Part shown: one piece after another, positions 31,901-42,600 of the stretch
Numbering within the stretch: the first letter of the stretch is position 1
Layout: each line of letters starts with the position of its first letter
Assembly (NCBI GenBank): GCA_019925095.2
Contig: CM034397.1
Coordinates: 3,925,763 to 3,989,762, forward strand
Length of the DNA: 64,000 nt
Source: Dendrolimus kikuchii
Taxonomy: Eukaryota > Arthropoda > Insecta > Lepidoptera > Lasiocampidae
Direction of reading: 5' to 3'
Translations under genes and position numbers: made by a program
The notes under the pieces: model-generated
Database searches by the model: none
Told to the model about the DNA's origin: nothing
What the model saw: the letters and a program-made list of their open reading frames with translations, nothing else

Positions 31901-34900
31901 GAATAAGTCCTAAAACTGGACCCAGTCTCAGCATATGCTGACCAATTGAGACCAGCGCTGTTCTTCCGCCTGGGACCAGCAAGTGAAGTCACGAAGGACA
32001 ATACAACACACATAATAATACAATAATGTACAATGCAATTCAATAATCATAAAAAACTATAAAGTATTTAAAAGCAACATATCATAAAAAAATAATAACT
32101 AACCTATTGCCAAAAGACTAAACAAAGAAAGAAAGAACATTTTGAAATTGGTGCCAAGTAAAACAAAAACAACAAGATATTGGAAAAGATAATAACATTT
32201 ATGTTATTAAAAAAAACACAGTCGAATTGAGAACCTCCTACGTTTTGAAGTCTGTTAAAAATACAATTCATGTATAATAATATCAGCCTATGATTGTCCC
32301 ACTGCTGGGTTCGGGTATCCCATTATAAGGGGAACGGACAGTCGTCCAAGGCGGCTTGGCAGGTTTGACACATTGGATATCTTGATGTGCAGGTTGCATC
32401 ACAATGTTTTCCTTCCCCGTTGTTAGCACATTCTATCCATGCAGGAATGGAGAAAGAATACAATTTCCTGTGGCCGGGCGGCCTGTCGTAAGAGGCGACA
32501 AAACAACGTTCAGTGAGGTGGTAGGGCATTTGCCCGACTGGATGGCTACCACCCCTGGTCTAAAGTATGTCGCCATAACAACCTTGAGTTGTGTTCTGGC
32601 ATTAGCGACCAGGCTCCAGTCCAGTCCAGCTCCCTTAAGAGAGCAGCAGCGCATATGTAGCACCTTTGGGTGTTGCAAATGTCCGTAGGCGATGGTAACC
32701 GCTTTCCATCAAGTGGGCCATCTGCCTGTCTGCTGAACTCCTGCAATAAAAAAATAATAATAATTCATGTATATGTTCGAAATAAATGAATTTGCAAGAA
32801 TTAATTGGTTGTTTTAACATTTTATCTATTAGGTCCTGAACCTACAGCGCCAAGTGCTGGTCCCATTTCATTGCAGCGACCGGGCCTCGCGCCTGCCACC
32901 GCGGCGCGCCAACAGGAGTTACTCAAAGCTGCTGTCCCCATCGAACCGCCGCCACCGCGCGATCCTCCCCCAGATTTCGAATTTATCGCTGATCCACCAT
33001 CAATTTCAGCTCTAGAGTTAGACATTGTCAAACTTACAGCTCAATTTGTCGCAAGAAACGGACGACAGTTTCTTACTGACCTAATGAAGAAAGAGGAACG
33101 CAACCATCAATTTGATTTTTTACGCCCGCAACACTCACTTTTTCAATATTTCACGCGCCTTCTGGAGCAGTATACAAAAGTGCTGTTACCACCAAAGGAG
33201 TTACCTTCCAAACTGTCTGCAGAAGTCAGAAATGGAATTTTAGAGCAAGCTCGGAGCCGTGCCGCGTGGCATTCGCATATGGCTCGTCGCAAAGCCGCTG
33301 ACGAAGCAAAAATTGAAAAAGAACGCTTAGCTTACGCCTCAATTGACTGGCACGACTTTGTTGTTGTGGAGACAGTAGATTACCCTGCGGGAGAACCTGG
33401 TGATTTCCCACCGCCAACTACTCCACTGGAAGTTGGTGCAAGAGTTATAGCTCAAGAAAGAGGTGAGGATATATCCCAGAACCAGAATGAAGATGATGAT
33501 ACTGAGATGCAGTTAGAATCAGAGTCTGAATCGGAATCAGATGATGATGATTTGGCAGAAATGGAGGACAGGACGCAACAACAACAGCGTCCTGATGATA
33601 ACAGGGTGCAGGATATGGAGGAGGAGAGTTCTTCATCTGAAGATGAAGAGCCCCAAGAGACTAGACCGGTTGGCGAAGAGGCTTCTTTGCCGCCGCGCCC
33701 TGACCGCGTTGTGGTTAAGAAATACGATCCTAAGCGCGCTAGACCGCAACCAACACCAGCTAGTGATGAATGGCTGGTGTCTCCTATTACTGGAGAAAAG
33801 ATTCCAGCAAATAAAGTGGCGGATCACGTTCGTATCGGGCTATTGGATCCGCGCTGGTTAGAGCAACGTGATAGAGCGGCGGCTGAAAGAACCGATAGAG
33901 ATGAAGCGCTGGCGCCAGGTGCAGCTATTGAGGCATCGCTTAAGCAGGTATATCAATATTTATTACTGCTACTGATCGCTACTTTAATAAGTTTCTTAAT
34001 TGTCATATTGTAATAACAACTACAGAAGTCCCAACAGCTCATTAATATCCGTGCTTATCAGCTTATTTTTATCCGTGCAGGAACAGAGAAAGAATACAAT
34101 TTCCTGTGGCCGGGCGGCCTGTCGTAAGAGGCGACAAAACAACCCACAGCCAGGTGGTAGGGCATTTGCCCGACTGGATTGCTACCACCCCTGGTCTAAA
34201 GTATGTCACCATAACAACCTTGATTTGTGTTCCGGCATTAGTGACCAGGTTCCAGTCTCCCTTAAGAGAGCAGCAGCGCATTTGTAGCACCTTTGGTGTT
34301 GCAAATGTCTATAGGCGATGGTAACCGCTTTCCATCAAGTGGGCCGTCTGCCTGTCTGCTGAGCTCCTGCAATAAAAAGAAATAATATGTAGTTGGGTAA
34401 ACTTGCTATTTGAGTGAGTTTTAAGTGGGTGTGAAGCACCTCTTTTTCGGTTTCGTAATCGTGTTTTTCTTCTTTTACAGCTCGCTGAACGTCGTACAGA
34501 TATTTTTGGTGTGGGTGATGAGGAAACTGCTATTGGTAAGAAGATTGGTGAAGAAGAGAAGCGGCGTGATGATCGTGTTACGTGGGATGGCCACACGTCA
34601 AGTGTAGAAGCAGCCACCAGAGCTGCCAGAGCACATATCACACTGGAAGATCAAATTCAACAGATTCACAAGGTAAAGAACTATTTATCATCTTCAATCT
34701 TCTGCTGAAGTCCATTAGTTTTCACTTTATGTCTTTTTGGAGCCTAGGCTCTCAAGAGGCCTCTTAGATGATAATCTATAATAGAAAGAGGACTTCTACT
34801 AGTGTGATGACCTAATTGATACAACGGTTTAGAGTTTAGATAAATAAAGTCTGTCGGTGGTTTAGGTAAGTAATGTTTTTATTTTTGCTGGAATGGAGAA

Positions 34901-37900
34901 AGAATACAATTTCCTGCTGCCGAACGGTCTGTCATAAGAGGCGACAAAACGACCTACAGCTTGGTGGTAGGGTATTTGCCGGGCTGGATGGCTACCAGCC
35001 CTAGTCTAAAATATGCCGCCATAAGAACCTGGAGTTGTGTTCCGCCATTAGTGGCCAGATTCCAGTCTCCCTTTAGAGAGCAGCAGCACATGTGTAGCAC
35101 CCGTAGTTTTTTTTTTGCACGAGTTCAGCATACGGGTAGACGGACCACTTGATGGAAAGCGGCTACCATCGTCTATGGACATTTATAACAAAGAACAACA
35201 GCACATTTGTTTAATATTCGACTATCGAATGTGCGGCATAAGATATATGCAATTCGCGCGTGGCAGGTTAGTATTGAAGCCATAGTTTGTGAAGTATTTT
35301 ACTTATGTCCTTGCGAATAATAGGTACAGACAATTAAAACTATGTTTTAACGGTTTAAAGCGCGATTTTAAATGATTTATTTCTGAAATTTTAAAAACTA
35401 GCTGAAACGTGATATTTAAAAATCGCATTTAACACCTTAAAAGTGGCCGAAACGTCGGAAAAACCAAAATCAAATAAATTACCGCGCTTAAAACCGTTAA
35501 AACGTAGTTTAACTATAAATTTTTGATGGCAATATTTACAATTTTGAGCAATATGTGCGTTTTTCATTTCATGATTCGGTATTTGGTATCTGGCTGAATA
35601 CCAAATAGTTAAAAAAGTGGCTGAATATTAGTGGCTTCTCGATTTGAGTCCTTTTTTATATATTATATATATTAAAACTTGATTGTCATAAACATGTTGA
35701 TAAAGCCTTGCGGTAATGTTGCAGGTCAAAGGCCTGCTGCCAGATGAAGAGAAGGAGAAGATCGGTCCTAAGCCGGCGGCGTCAGGGGGAGTTTCCCGAG
35801 GGGCTCCCGCGCGTCCCCCTCCGCCCCCGGCGCCGCCGAGGCCCCCCGCGCCGGCCCCTCCAGCAGCGCCTGCCCCGCAACCGGTGCTCCTGCAGCCTCT
35901 GCCCTCGCTGATGGTGCTGCCACCTTTGGCGCCTAGGCCTCCGCTGATACCCACACCTGTTGGTCCTGTCGGTGCTGTTGGTATGTCATTTGTATTAATC
36001 GTATGTAGACTTATTGAAAATTACTTCAATGTAATTTCACGGGTTTAAGGTGTAGCAAAAAATAAAAATATAAAAATATACTTTACTGGAGTAAAACTCT
36101 AGCAAGTAGCTCTACTTTACCATCGCGGCTGCGCCGTGTGTCAAACCTAGGCAATAGCTTTATTTTTCTTACACAAAGACTTGATTCGGTTTTAACATCT
36201 ATCTATACATACATACATACATACATACATAACTTCACGCCAGTTCCCTTGCGGGGTAGGCACGAACAACAGAGCGCCATTTAGGCTTATTCTTACATAC
36301 CTCACTTGCTTCTTTGACATTCATAACTCTTGTCATGCACGCTCGTCTGTTCTTAAGGCTCCTGACATCACCTTCTGCTAGTACACGATCAATTTGATCA
36401 TGGAAAGTGTGTCGTGGCCTTCCACGACTTCTGCATCCATCCACTTTTGCATTGTATATCTGTTTATTCATTCTTTCATCATGCATTCTTTCTACATGTC
36501 CGAACCACCGGAGCATTCCTTTCCTTACCTTCACCCCGACACTCTCTTTCAGACCAACTGTCTTTCTTACTTCGGTATTACGAACGCGGTCCGCAAGCGT
36601 CACTCCGCAGATTTTGCGCAGTGCTCGCATGCCTTCTGGCTGAGGTTCTTAGCGCCTAGAAGTTTACCTAACGCTCCATTCACACTATTCCCCAGATTCA
36701 CTCTTCTTTCTATATCAGCGGTGTACCTTCCATCCCTGCTAAAAGCACATCCAAGATATACAAACTCATTCACTTGCTCCAGCATAACATCATCGACCAT
36801 TATCCTTGCATTCGTTCTGGTTTCTTCTCTTTCAAACACCATAACCTTTGTTTTCTTCGCATTCAAATGTAAGCCTCTCGCCAGACAGTCATCTTTCATC
36901 ATTGTGACTAGTGTTTGCAGTTCTGATGGCGATTCGGCTAAAAGCACGCCATCATCCGCATAAAGCAAGGTGCTTACAACTAGGTCACTCATCCGCACCC
37001 CAACATCCATCAATCTTATTCTCTGGAGACAATCGTCCAGGTATAGGATGAACAGCAAAGCCGACAGCACGCAGCCCTGTCGGACGCCAATATTGACGTC
37101 AAACCAGGGCGACAGGCTGCCATCCAGCCGCACGCATGCCATACAGTCCTCGTAAGTGGACTGCACAGCACGCATCAGTTGGCCATTAATCCCATATCTG
37201 GGCAATATGTCCCAGAGGTCCTTCCGCACAACCCTGTCAAATGCTTTCTCTAGATCCACAAAACCGCAGAAAACCTTCCGGCCCATAGCCAGCTGCTTCT
37301 CTACGATATTGCGGAGAGAGAAAACTTGATCCATACATCCCCTACCATTTCTGAAGCCACCTTGTGCATCCCACAATAATCCATCGGATACCACTCTCAT
37401 TCTCTTTTCAATAATCTTCGTATACACTTTAGATGCTGTGCTGATCAAACTGATGGCCCTGTAGCTGGCGCACTCCATACGTGACCCCTTGCCTTTATAC
37501 AAGGGCACGATGACAGCGCGCCTCCAGTCCTTGGGAACCTTTCCCGTCCTCCAGCACAAATTGCATAAGGACAGGAAAGCGTCCCGGACGCAGGTTCCAC
37601 CATATTTGATCATCTCAGCAGACACACTATCGATTCCACCTGCCTTTCCATTTTTCAGACTTCTTATCGACGATTCGATCTCTTCCAAAGTGATCTCGGA
37701 TGCTGACTCCTCGGAGTCAGTCACAGACTCAGTCGTGGTGCCAGCATCCGGGATATTATCATACATTTCTCTAAAATATTCACTCCATCGCGCTAACACC
37801 TCTTGTGGGTGAGCAAGAACGTCCCCAGCTTTAGATTTTATTCTTTCCATTCTGGAAGCTGACGAACAACCCCGAGACTTCTTAACCTCTCTCCAAAAGA

Positions 37901-40900
37901 GTTTGGTATTCGCCTCGAAGTTCTCCGTCAGCTTCTCTTCTTCTTTCAATTTTATTCTTTCGCGCTTCTCTTTCACTAAAGCTTTGGTTTCATTCTTGCA
38001 GAGGCGATAAATTTCTTTCTTCATCTCTTTCATACTGTCATTCTGTTGCAAAGAAGCAACATAATCCAGCCAGGCTTTTCTCTTTCTCTCTACGCTGGAT
38101 TTAACATCCGCGTCCCACCATTCATCACCTTTCGTTGTTATGTGCCTCTTTGCGCATCCACATGCTTCTTTTGCGCTTTCCACTATACTTTCTTTCATAC
38201 TATCCCAGTCATTATCCACATCTAAGTCGGAGAAGTCCGCTTTTGCAAGCCTTTCTTCGACTAGGCGCGCATACATACTCCTTACGCTAACATCTTCCAA
38301 TTTTTCACACTTTATTCTTTCAAGCTCCCCGAAATTGGTACGCACTCGCCAGTGTCTCCACTTCTTGAAAAGGCCCACAAACCGGCTTATCACCAGGTAG
38401 TGGTCCGTTTCAAGAGTGGGGCCTCTGTAGGCTCTTGTATCCATTATTGTGTTTCGGAGGCGACTATCTATTAAAATCAGATCAATCATACTTTTCTGAT
38501 CATTCATTCCCCATGTATACATGTGAATATCCTTATGATGGAATAAGGTGTTCGACACAAGCAAGTTTCTTTCCATGCATACGTCTATGATTGGTCTACC
38601 AGCATCATTTACTCTCTTGTCACCATAGGGTCCAAGGACAGCCTCAAGGCCGTCTCGTTTGGTCCCCACCCAGCCATTAAGATCACCACACATAATTAAT
38701 CTTTCGTTCCCTTCAGCCAAATCCAGAATTTCTCTCACAGACTCCCAAAACTTCTCGAGTTCTTGGGGATCCGCTGAGCTTACGGGAGCATAAGCTGCGA
38801 CCAGAAAAACTCGCGTGATCCCCAGTTTTAGACGTACCCAGAGAAGTCTCGGGTTCACCAGACAATAGTCTTTTACACCAGAGACAAAGCGGGATGAGAG
38901 TACGACGCCTACCCCCCCACTTGCACGCTCGTCCAGGTCCACGCCGGACCACAGAGCAAGCATGCCACCGGGGAGGTCATCGACGCTGCACCTCTTCCGC
39001 TTTGTCTCTGTCAGACATAGGGCATCCAGGCTTCTCTCATGCATTATATCAATCATTTCGTCCATCTTATCTTTCATTCCACCTCTCACATTCCACGTGC
39101 CTATACGGCACTCTGCTCCTCTCGACCCGCCAGGTTTGGCGCTGCGTGAAGGGTGGCGGCCCCCTTCGCCGCATGCGCGAGAGTTCACACCGACGGGGGC
39201 GCATCGGTGAGCGTCGCCTGCGGGGGACGCCCTATCGTGCCCTGCACTAGTGTGAATTCCGGAATCTATCTATAGTAATATATAACGCTGAAAAGTTTGT
39301 TTGATTGATTGATCGCGCTAATCTCAGGAACTACTGGTCTCATTTGAAAAATTCTGTCAATGTTAGATAGCCCATTTATCGAGGAAGATTATAGAGTAAT
39401 AGGAGCGGAGCACCAATGAAGAATGTTTCAAAATGGGGGGGTTCTTTTTCTTTTTGAAAGCTTCCGCTGCGTGCGCTGCATAAAAGGTTAAAGTTTCGCA
39501 GAAATCATGTGTGACATAAGTTAGAATTAGCCCAAAGTAAGTAAGTATTCCACGCGGACGAAGTCGCGGGCAGAAGCTAGTATAATAATAACAAAAAAAC
39601 TAAGTCCATATATTATAGTCTACACAACTGTCCAGCAAAACATAGAGGCAAGTCAAAGCCAACGTGATTTGAAGTTGTACAGTTAATAATATCTTGTTTA
39701 TGACAACGCGATAGCAGCGCCATCTATTTTGTTAATCCGTCTATTCTAAGGAAAGGACTTAATTTGTCGGGCTAAAATGTATCCCAAGATTTAACTTGTT
39801 ATAAGCCAGCACTATATTTAGTTTCATTCATATACATTAAGTAGGTAGTTTCCAGAAAAAACGCGATCGCAGAGCCATCTTTTTAGCTATTTTCGTCTAT
39901 ACCACGTAAACGACGTTATTTATCGGAATAAAAATTATCTCCATCTTTGTCGAGTTTCATTTAAATCCGTTCAGTAGTTTTCATGTGAACAGGCAGAAAA
40001 AAAATCAAAAAATTGCATTTTCAGAATCTCTTGGTCCGAATTACCTCCCCTCTTTTTTTTCACATTTTTAACCGCAATGTACAAACTCGAACTATTTACA
40101 GATTTATTATAGTATAGATCTGTTATCCATGCAATTACGTATTACGTTTGCAGGCGCCCCTGCGTTCGGCTTCGGCGCCGTGGGGGCGCCGCCGGTGGCG
40201 CCCCCCGTGCCCATGGATGAGGACGAGGGCCCCGCCGCCAAGAGGCTGCGGACAGAGGACGCCCTCGAGCCAGAGAACACGTGGTATGCAAGACACCCTG
40301 GCTCCGTGCCACTTCAGGTAATATTCATTGTTGATATCTTTCACATTCTTAGAGCTAGACTTTCATTTGCATTAGTTAAAATAATATTACTACACAACCA
40401 ACAAAACGTCTTTCCTCCCGCATACCGCTTGAGATCTGGTGTACCTCCTAGTACCGTTCGCAGCTTCAGTAAGTTGCACGTATTTCGCTCGTCGTTTCTG
40501 TACTTAGTTGTTTTGTTATAATCTTTTTGTTGGTTGTTAAGTTTGTATACTAGTTTTCTGTTTGATGTCTTGTTCAGTCTTTATTGTATTGTTTTGTGTT
40601 GAAGACATTTGAAATGGGTGAAAAAGTTAAAAGAGTAGAATGTTGGTGTTTTTAGATTTGTTTTGCAATCGATACCTTACACAGTCGACCGCACATCTCG
40701 CATTAGTCTATTTGCCCACGCCGGATAGTATGAATGTTTCATAAAAAAATAATTTTGGTGCAGACAAGGTTTTATATAACAAAAAACAAATTTGCAAAAC
40801 TTGATTTTTATATATAGAAATGTGAAAATCATTTCTTTTTAGTGAAATATTCGTAATGTAGTTATTGATATGGAGAAGGAGTGCAGAATGCTAATATTTT

Positions 40901-42274
40901 TTTAAAATGATGCATGAAAATACATTAAATCGATTAAAAAAAACATTACACACACTACCATGTATTTGATACTACTACATACATACTCTTTTGTTTATTA
41001 TTAAAGTCAAATTAACAGTGTAGCCTTGGCGAAATCTGTGATTATAGAAGTATAGTCTTTGACAACAGAACCTTGATAATGTTCAAACTTATAATTAAAA
41101 TTAATTATTATGGTCGAATTTCGACCACGGGCGACCACTAGTTGTCATAATTACCACATGGTGATGAGGAGGAATACATAGTACTAAAACCTGCACGGCG
41201 AGATAATTGATGTATCAAACTCACGAACCCGCCTTAGACAAGTCTGGCGGATCCGTTCCCATAAAAAATTGGAGCAGCCCTGAGCCCAACAGTGGTATAT
41301 TATGATGTTACTATATATGTGTACGTATAATTCTCAGGTGCTATTGCCGTCGTTGCCGGAGCGCACCGAGTGGCGGCTCAATGGCAGACCGGTGCCCCTC
41401 AGCTTACCACTTTCCACCACAGTCTCCGAACTCAAGAACATCGTGCAAAGGTCCACTAACATGCCAATCGCCAAGCAGAAGTTACATTACGAGGTGAGCG
41501 GTTATTTTGTATCGCTCTTCCACTACACATCTTTATAGTCTTGTATAAAGACTATAAAAAATAGGATTGGACAGTTTAAGTTGGTGCCAGGTAAAACATA
41601 AAAATTACTATACTTTGCAAAATGGTTGTTGTTTTTTTGTTTTACTTGGCCCTCACTTCAAGATGGCGCAGGAAATATTTATTTTTTACATTGTAGTTAC
41701 TCTTCAAGTCGATTTTCTTTTTGCTAGTTTTTTTAAAATTAAGTACTAGGATATGCCCGCGCTTTCCTCCACATTTGACTTGAAATTCCGGTGGGATTCT
41801 TGGGACATAAAGTATCACAGCAATTTTTTTGTTCTTTTTTAAATAAAAAGAACATAAAAAAATTTGCTATCGATCACTGAAAAAATCGCATTGGAATTCG
41901 ATTTTTTAATCTGACCATTTTAAGTCGTTTACAGAAAAATTTCCTCGAGATTCCCGGGATAAAAGTAGCGTAGATTTTAAGTCTTAAGAATTTGCTGTCG
42001 AGCGCAGTAGTTTTTACGTGAATCCCGAACAAACAGCCAAGAAATCTAAAATTACACCTACATAGTTTATATAGTATGTAGTGCAGTTGATTTTTTTAAA
42101 TTAGCTTCAGTGTAGAGACACGGCATATTTAGAATTTTATATTATAGATAACTTATTAATATCGTCGTACAGGGTCTGTTCTTCAAAGACACCAACACGC
42201 TGGCCTACTACAACGTGCCCCCCGGCGCCCTCATCCAGCTGCAGGTCAAGGAGCGCGGTGGACGGAAGAAATAA
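28832..42274 (+). CDS. SF3A1: Splicing factor 3A subunit 1 (SF3A1/SF3a120), eight exons, complete
   Basis: Exons 28832-28949, 29792-29956, 32833-33947, 34481-34672, 35725-35980, 40154-40317, 41338-41493 and 42173-42274 join in frame to 755 aa, close to the family length of about 790. SURP1 spans residues 40-85 (NIVDKTASFVARNGPEFEAR), split by intron 1. SURP2 spans about 155-205 (VKLTAQFVARNGRQFL). Then follow IDWHDFVVVETVDYP, an acidic Ser/Asp/Glu tract, SPITGEKIPANKVADHVRIG, LDPRWLEQRDR and KKIGEEEKRR. A Pro-rich segment comes next, then a ubiquitin-like domain (about 671-755) ending ERGGRKK. Family knowledge: with SF3A2 and SF3A3 it forms SF3a of the U2 snRNP in the nucleus. SURP2 binds SF3A3, and the Ubl and its RGG-type end contact U1 RNA. 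PolyA signal at 42352. Introns are rich in transposons. Confidence 0.97.
29792..29956 (+). CDS. SF3A1: SF3A1 exon 2 (SURP1)
   Basis: Acceptor CCTCCTTCAG, donor GTGAGT. Encodes the SURP1 core with DKTASFVARNGPEFE and the aromatic PYHAYYQHKV. Confidence 0.97.
30341..30914 (+). repeat. Dispersed repeat G in SF3A1 intron 2
   Basis: CTAGCGGTCCCGGCAGACGT at the left, GAAAACTGTGACACGAGAAT and TTTTATATATTAGA at the right. The start is shared with 43482-43520. The AGAACCCGATCYCAG unit occurs twice inside it. Confidence 0.6.
30915..32278. other. SF3A1 intron 2, second half
   Basis: A decayed SINE body at 31280-31440. Otherwise AT-rich text with several A-rich runs; nothing else recognised. Confidence 0.4.
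31280..31440 (-). mobile_element. Decayed tRNA-derived SINE body
   Basis: AAATGTCTTACTGCTGCAC...CATACCCGCTACTCTTGTC...AGCAGGTTTGATACATAG matches the body of the 19238-19532 SINE with many changes. Confidence 0.5.
32279..32434 (-). mobile_element. Partial tRNA-derived SINE interrupted by repeat A
   Basis: TGTCCCACTGCTGGGTTCGGG through GCATCACAATGTTTTCCTTC matches the SINE at 19238-19532. Repeat A starts right after it, so the tRNA-like head is missing. Confidence 0.7.
32435..32756 (+). mobile_element. SINE-like repeat A, full copy, 77 bp before SF3A1 exon 3
   Basis: ATCCATGCAGGAATGG at the left, CTGCAATAAAAAAATAA at the right, with a small internal duplication (CAGTCCAGTCCAG). Confidence 0.82.
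32833..33947 (+). CDS. SF3A1: SF3A1 exon 3 (SURP2, acidic region)
   Basis: The 1115-bp main exon. The acceptor TATCTATTAG restores the Gly codon begun in exon 2. It encodes SURP2 (FVARNGRQFLTDLMKKEERN, then FDFLRPQHSLFQYF), the YASIDWHDFVVVETVDYP block, a long acidic low-complexity tract and the SPITGEKIPANK block. A SINE sits 77 bp before the exon and another 124 bp after it. Confidence 0.97.
34071..34378 (+). mobile_element. SINE-like repeat A, full copy between SF3A1 exons 3 and 4
   Basis: Clean full-length copy, ATCCGTGCAGGAACAG to GAGCTCCTGCAATAAAAA. A stray ATATCCGTGC just upstream resembles its own start. Confidence 0.83.
34481..34672 (+). CDS. SF3A1: SF3A1 exon 4
   Basis: Acceptor CTTCTTTTACAG, donor GTAAAG, 64 codons. 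Encodes LAERRTDIFGVGDEETAIGK, KKIGEEEKRR, then VTWDGHTSSVEAATRAARAH, all conserved in SF3A1. Confidence 0.95.
34888..35210. mobile_element. Composite of two repeat A fragments in opposite orientations
   Basis: 34888-35102 is a diverged + copy of the 5' two thirds. 35105-35210 is a diverged - copy of the 3' half (T-run, GCACGAGTTCAGCATACGGG). They meet near GTAGCACCCGTAG. Confidence 0.65.
35334..35512. mobile_element. MITE with 36-bp inverted ends (ACGTTTTAACGG family)
   Basis: TTAAAACTATGTTTTAACGG at the left pairs with CCGTTAAAACGTAGTTTAA at the right. Smaller relatives are at 4837-4939 and 7399-7447. Confidence 0.75.
35725..35980 (+). CDS. SF3A1: SF3A1 exon 5 (Pro/Ala-rich)
   Basis: Acceptor TGTTGCAG, donor GTATGT. 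Encodes KGLLPDEEKEKIGPK and a Pro/Ala-rich low-complexity segment of very high GC content. Confidence 0.9.
36208..39263 (-). mobile_element. RTE-type LINE, nearly full length, antisense in SF3A1 intron 5
   Basis: A 3.06-kb non-LTR retrotransposon on the minus strand, flanked by the 11-bp direct repeat ATCTATCTATA at 36197-36207 and 39264-39274. The 3' end carries a (TATG)n tail. The short 5' leader is about 75 bp. The single ORF combines an apurinic endonuclease and a reverse transcriptase, as in the RTE clade. The near-perfect target-site duplication and mostly open ORF imply a recent insertion. The clade call is by look only. Confidence 0.9.
36235..39188 (-). pseudogene. LINE endonuclease/reverse transcriptase ORF, interrupted by an internal deletion
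   Basis: An 862-codon open frame from 39188 to 36600, then the C-terminal part in another frame down to 36235. Endonuclease motifs: IGTWNVRG, LTETKRK, MCGDLNGWVG and TDHYLV (first 250 residues). RT motifs: SLKNGKAGGIDSVSAEMIKY, FVDLEKAFDRV, GVRQGCVLSALLF and LLYADDGVLLAES with the catalytic YADD at about residue 743 (+ 36951-36962). Near + 36628-36634 the text jumps from NLSQKA to MRALRKICGV with loss of frame. Relatives of this type normally have extra residues there, so an internal deletion is inferred. The tail segment GMLRWFGHVERM is intact. Probably incapable of retrotransposition. Confidence 0.85.
39276..39590 (+). repeat. Dispersed lepidopteran-type repeat abutting the LINE
   Basis: TAGTAATATATAACGCTGAA at the left, CACGCGGACGAAGTCGCGGG and CAGAAGCTAGT at the right. 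The LINE at 36208-39263 inserted a few bases upstream of its left end. Confidence 0.65.
39840..40118 (+). repeat. Dispersed repeat F, copy 1
   Basis: AATCCGTTCAGTAGTTTTCA, TTGCATTTTCAGAATCTCTTG, CAGATTTATTATAGTATAGA; relative at 43200-43480. Confidence 0.65.
40154..40317 (+). CDS. SF3A1: SF3A1 exon 6
   Basis: Acceptor GTTTGCAG, donor GTAATA. Encodes a Gly/Ala/Pro segment, then PMDEDEGPAAKRLRTED, equivalent to the basic nuclear-localisation-like stretch in the family, then ENTWYARHPGSVPLQ. Confidence 0.9.
41108..41295 (+). mobile_element. tRNA-derived SINE, diverged copy in an SF3A1 intron
   Basis: GGTCGAATTTCGACC (B-box remnant), then ACCTGCACGGCGAGATAATT, AAGTCTGGCGGATCCG and GAGCCCAACAGTGG, the reverse complement of the 19238-19532 body. 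Confidence 0.6.
41338..41493 (+). CDS. SF3A1: SF3A1 exon 7 (Ubl, first half)
   Basis: Acceptor TAATTCTCAG, donor GTGAGC, 52 codons. Encodes ERTEWRLNGRPVPLSLPLST, then VSELKNIVQRSTNMPIAKQK, the start of the ubiquitin-like fold. Confidence 0.95.
41745..42055 (-). repeat. Dispersed repeat D, copy 3, in the last SF3A1 intron
   Basis: Inverted relative of copies 1 and 2 (TTCCTCGAGATTCCCGGGAT, GTTTTTACGTGAATCCCGAA). Confidence 0.6.
42173..42274 (+). CDS. SF3A1: SF3A1 exon 8 (Ubl end, stop)
   Basis: Acceptor CGTCGTACAG. Encodes GLFFKDTNTLAYYNVPPGAL and LQVKERGGRKK then TAA. The RGG-containing end is a family hallmark. Confidence 0.96.
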   Translation, partial: GLFFKDTNTLAYYNVPPGALIQLQVKERGGRKK

Positions 42275-42351
42275 CTCCGTTCTTATATCTATATGTCTAT
42301 GGAATATTGTATTTTAGTAGTCCATACATTAATGTCCCTTATTTTTTTTCA

Positions 42352-42357
42352 AATAAA
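42352..42357 (+). terminator. Polyadenylation signal for SF3A1
   Basis: AATAAA 78 bp after the SF3A1 stop codon, followed within about 10 bp by a short repeat-like region. Confidence 0.7.
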
Positions 42358-42370
42358 GTTCTACACAAAC

Positions 42371-42600
42371 TATAATTCCGATCGGTAATATTCGTTTGCG
42401 CAGAAAAGTGCAGACCGGTTTACGATATGTAAATAATCTACATTGAATTTTATTCACTAGGGTAAATAGCAGTGTTACTTGCTATGCATTCTTAGCTCTA
42501 TTCCGCTTACACGATTCGTACACTGTTGCGCGCCACTAAAATCAGTCTACTGCGCAGTTACATACATCGGGAGGCATTATTAGTTGTGAAAACTGTACCA
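42371..42600 (+). repeat. Dispersed repeat C, copy 2, just after SF3A1
   Basis: Starts within 20 bp after the SF3A1 polyA signal. Same orientation as 10741-10985, about 80 percent alike by eye. Confidence 0.75.

Noticed and set aside
36394..36963. 189-codon + strand frame
   Set aside because: It is the antisense shadow of the LINE reverse transcriptase ORF.
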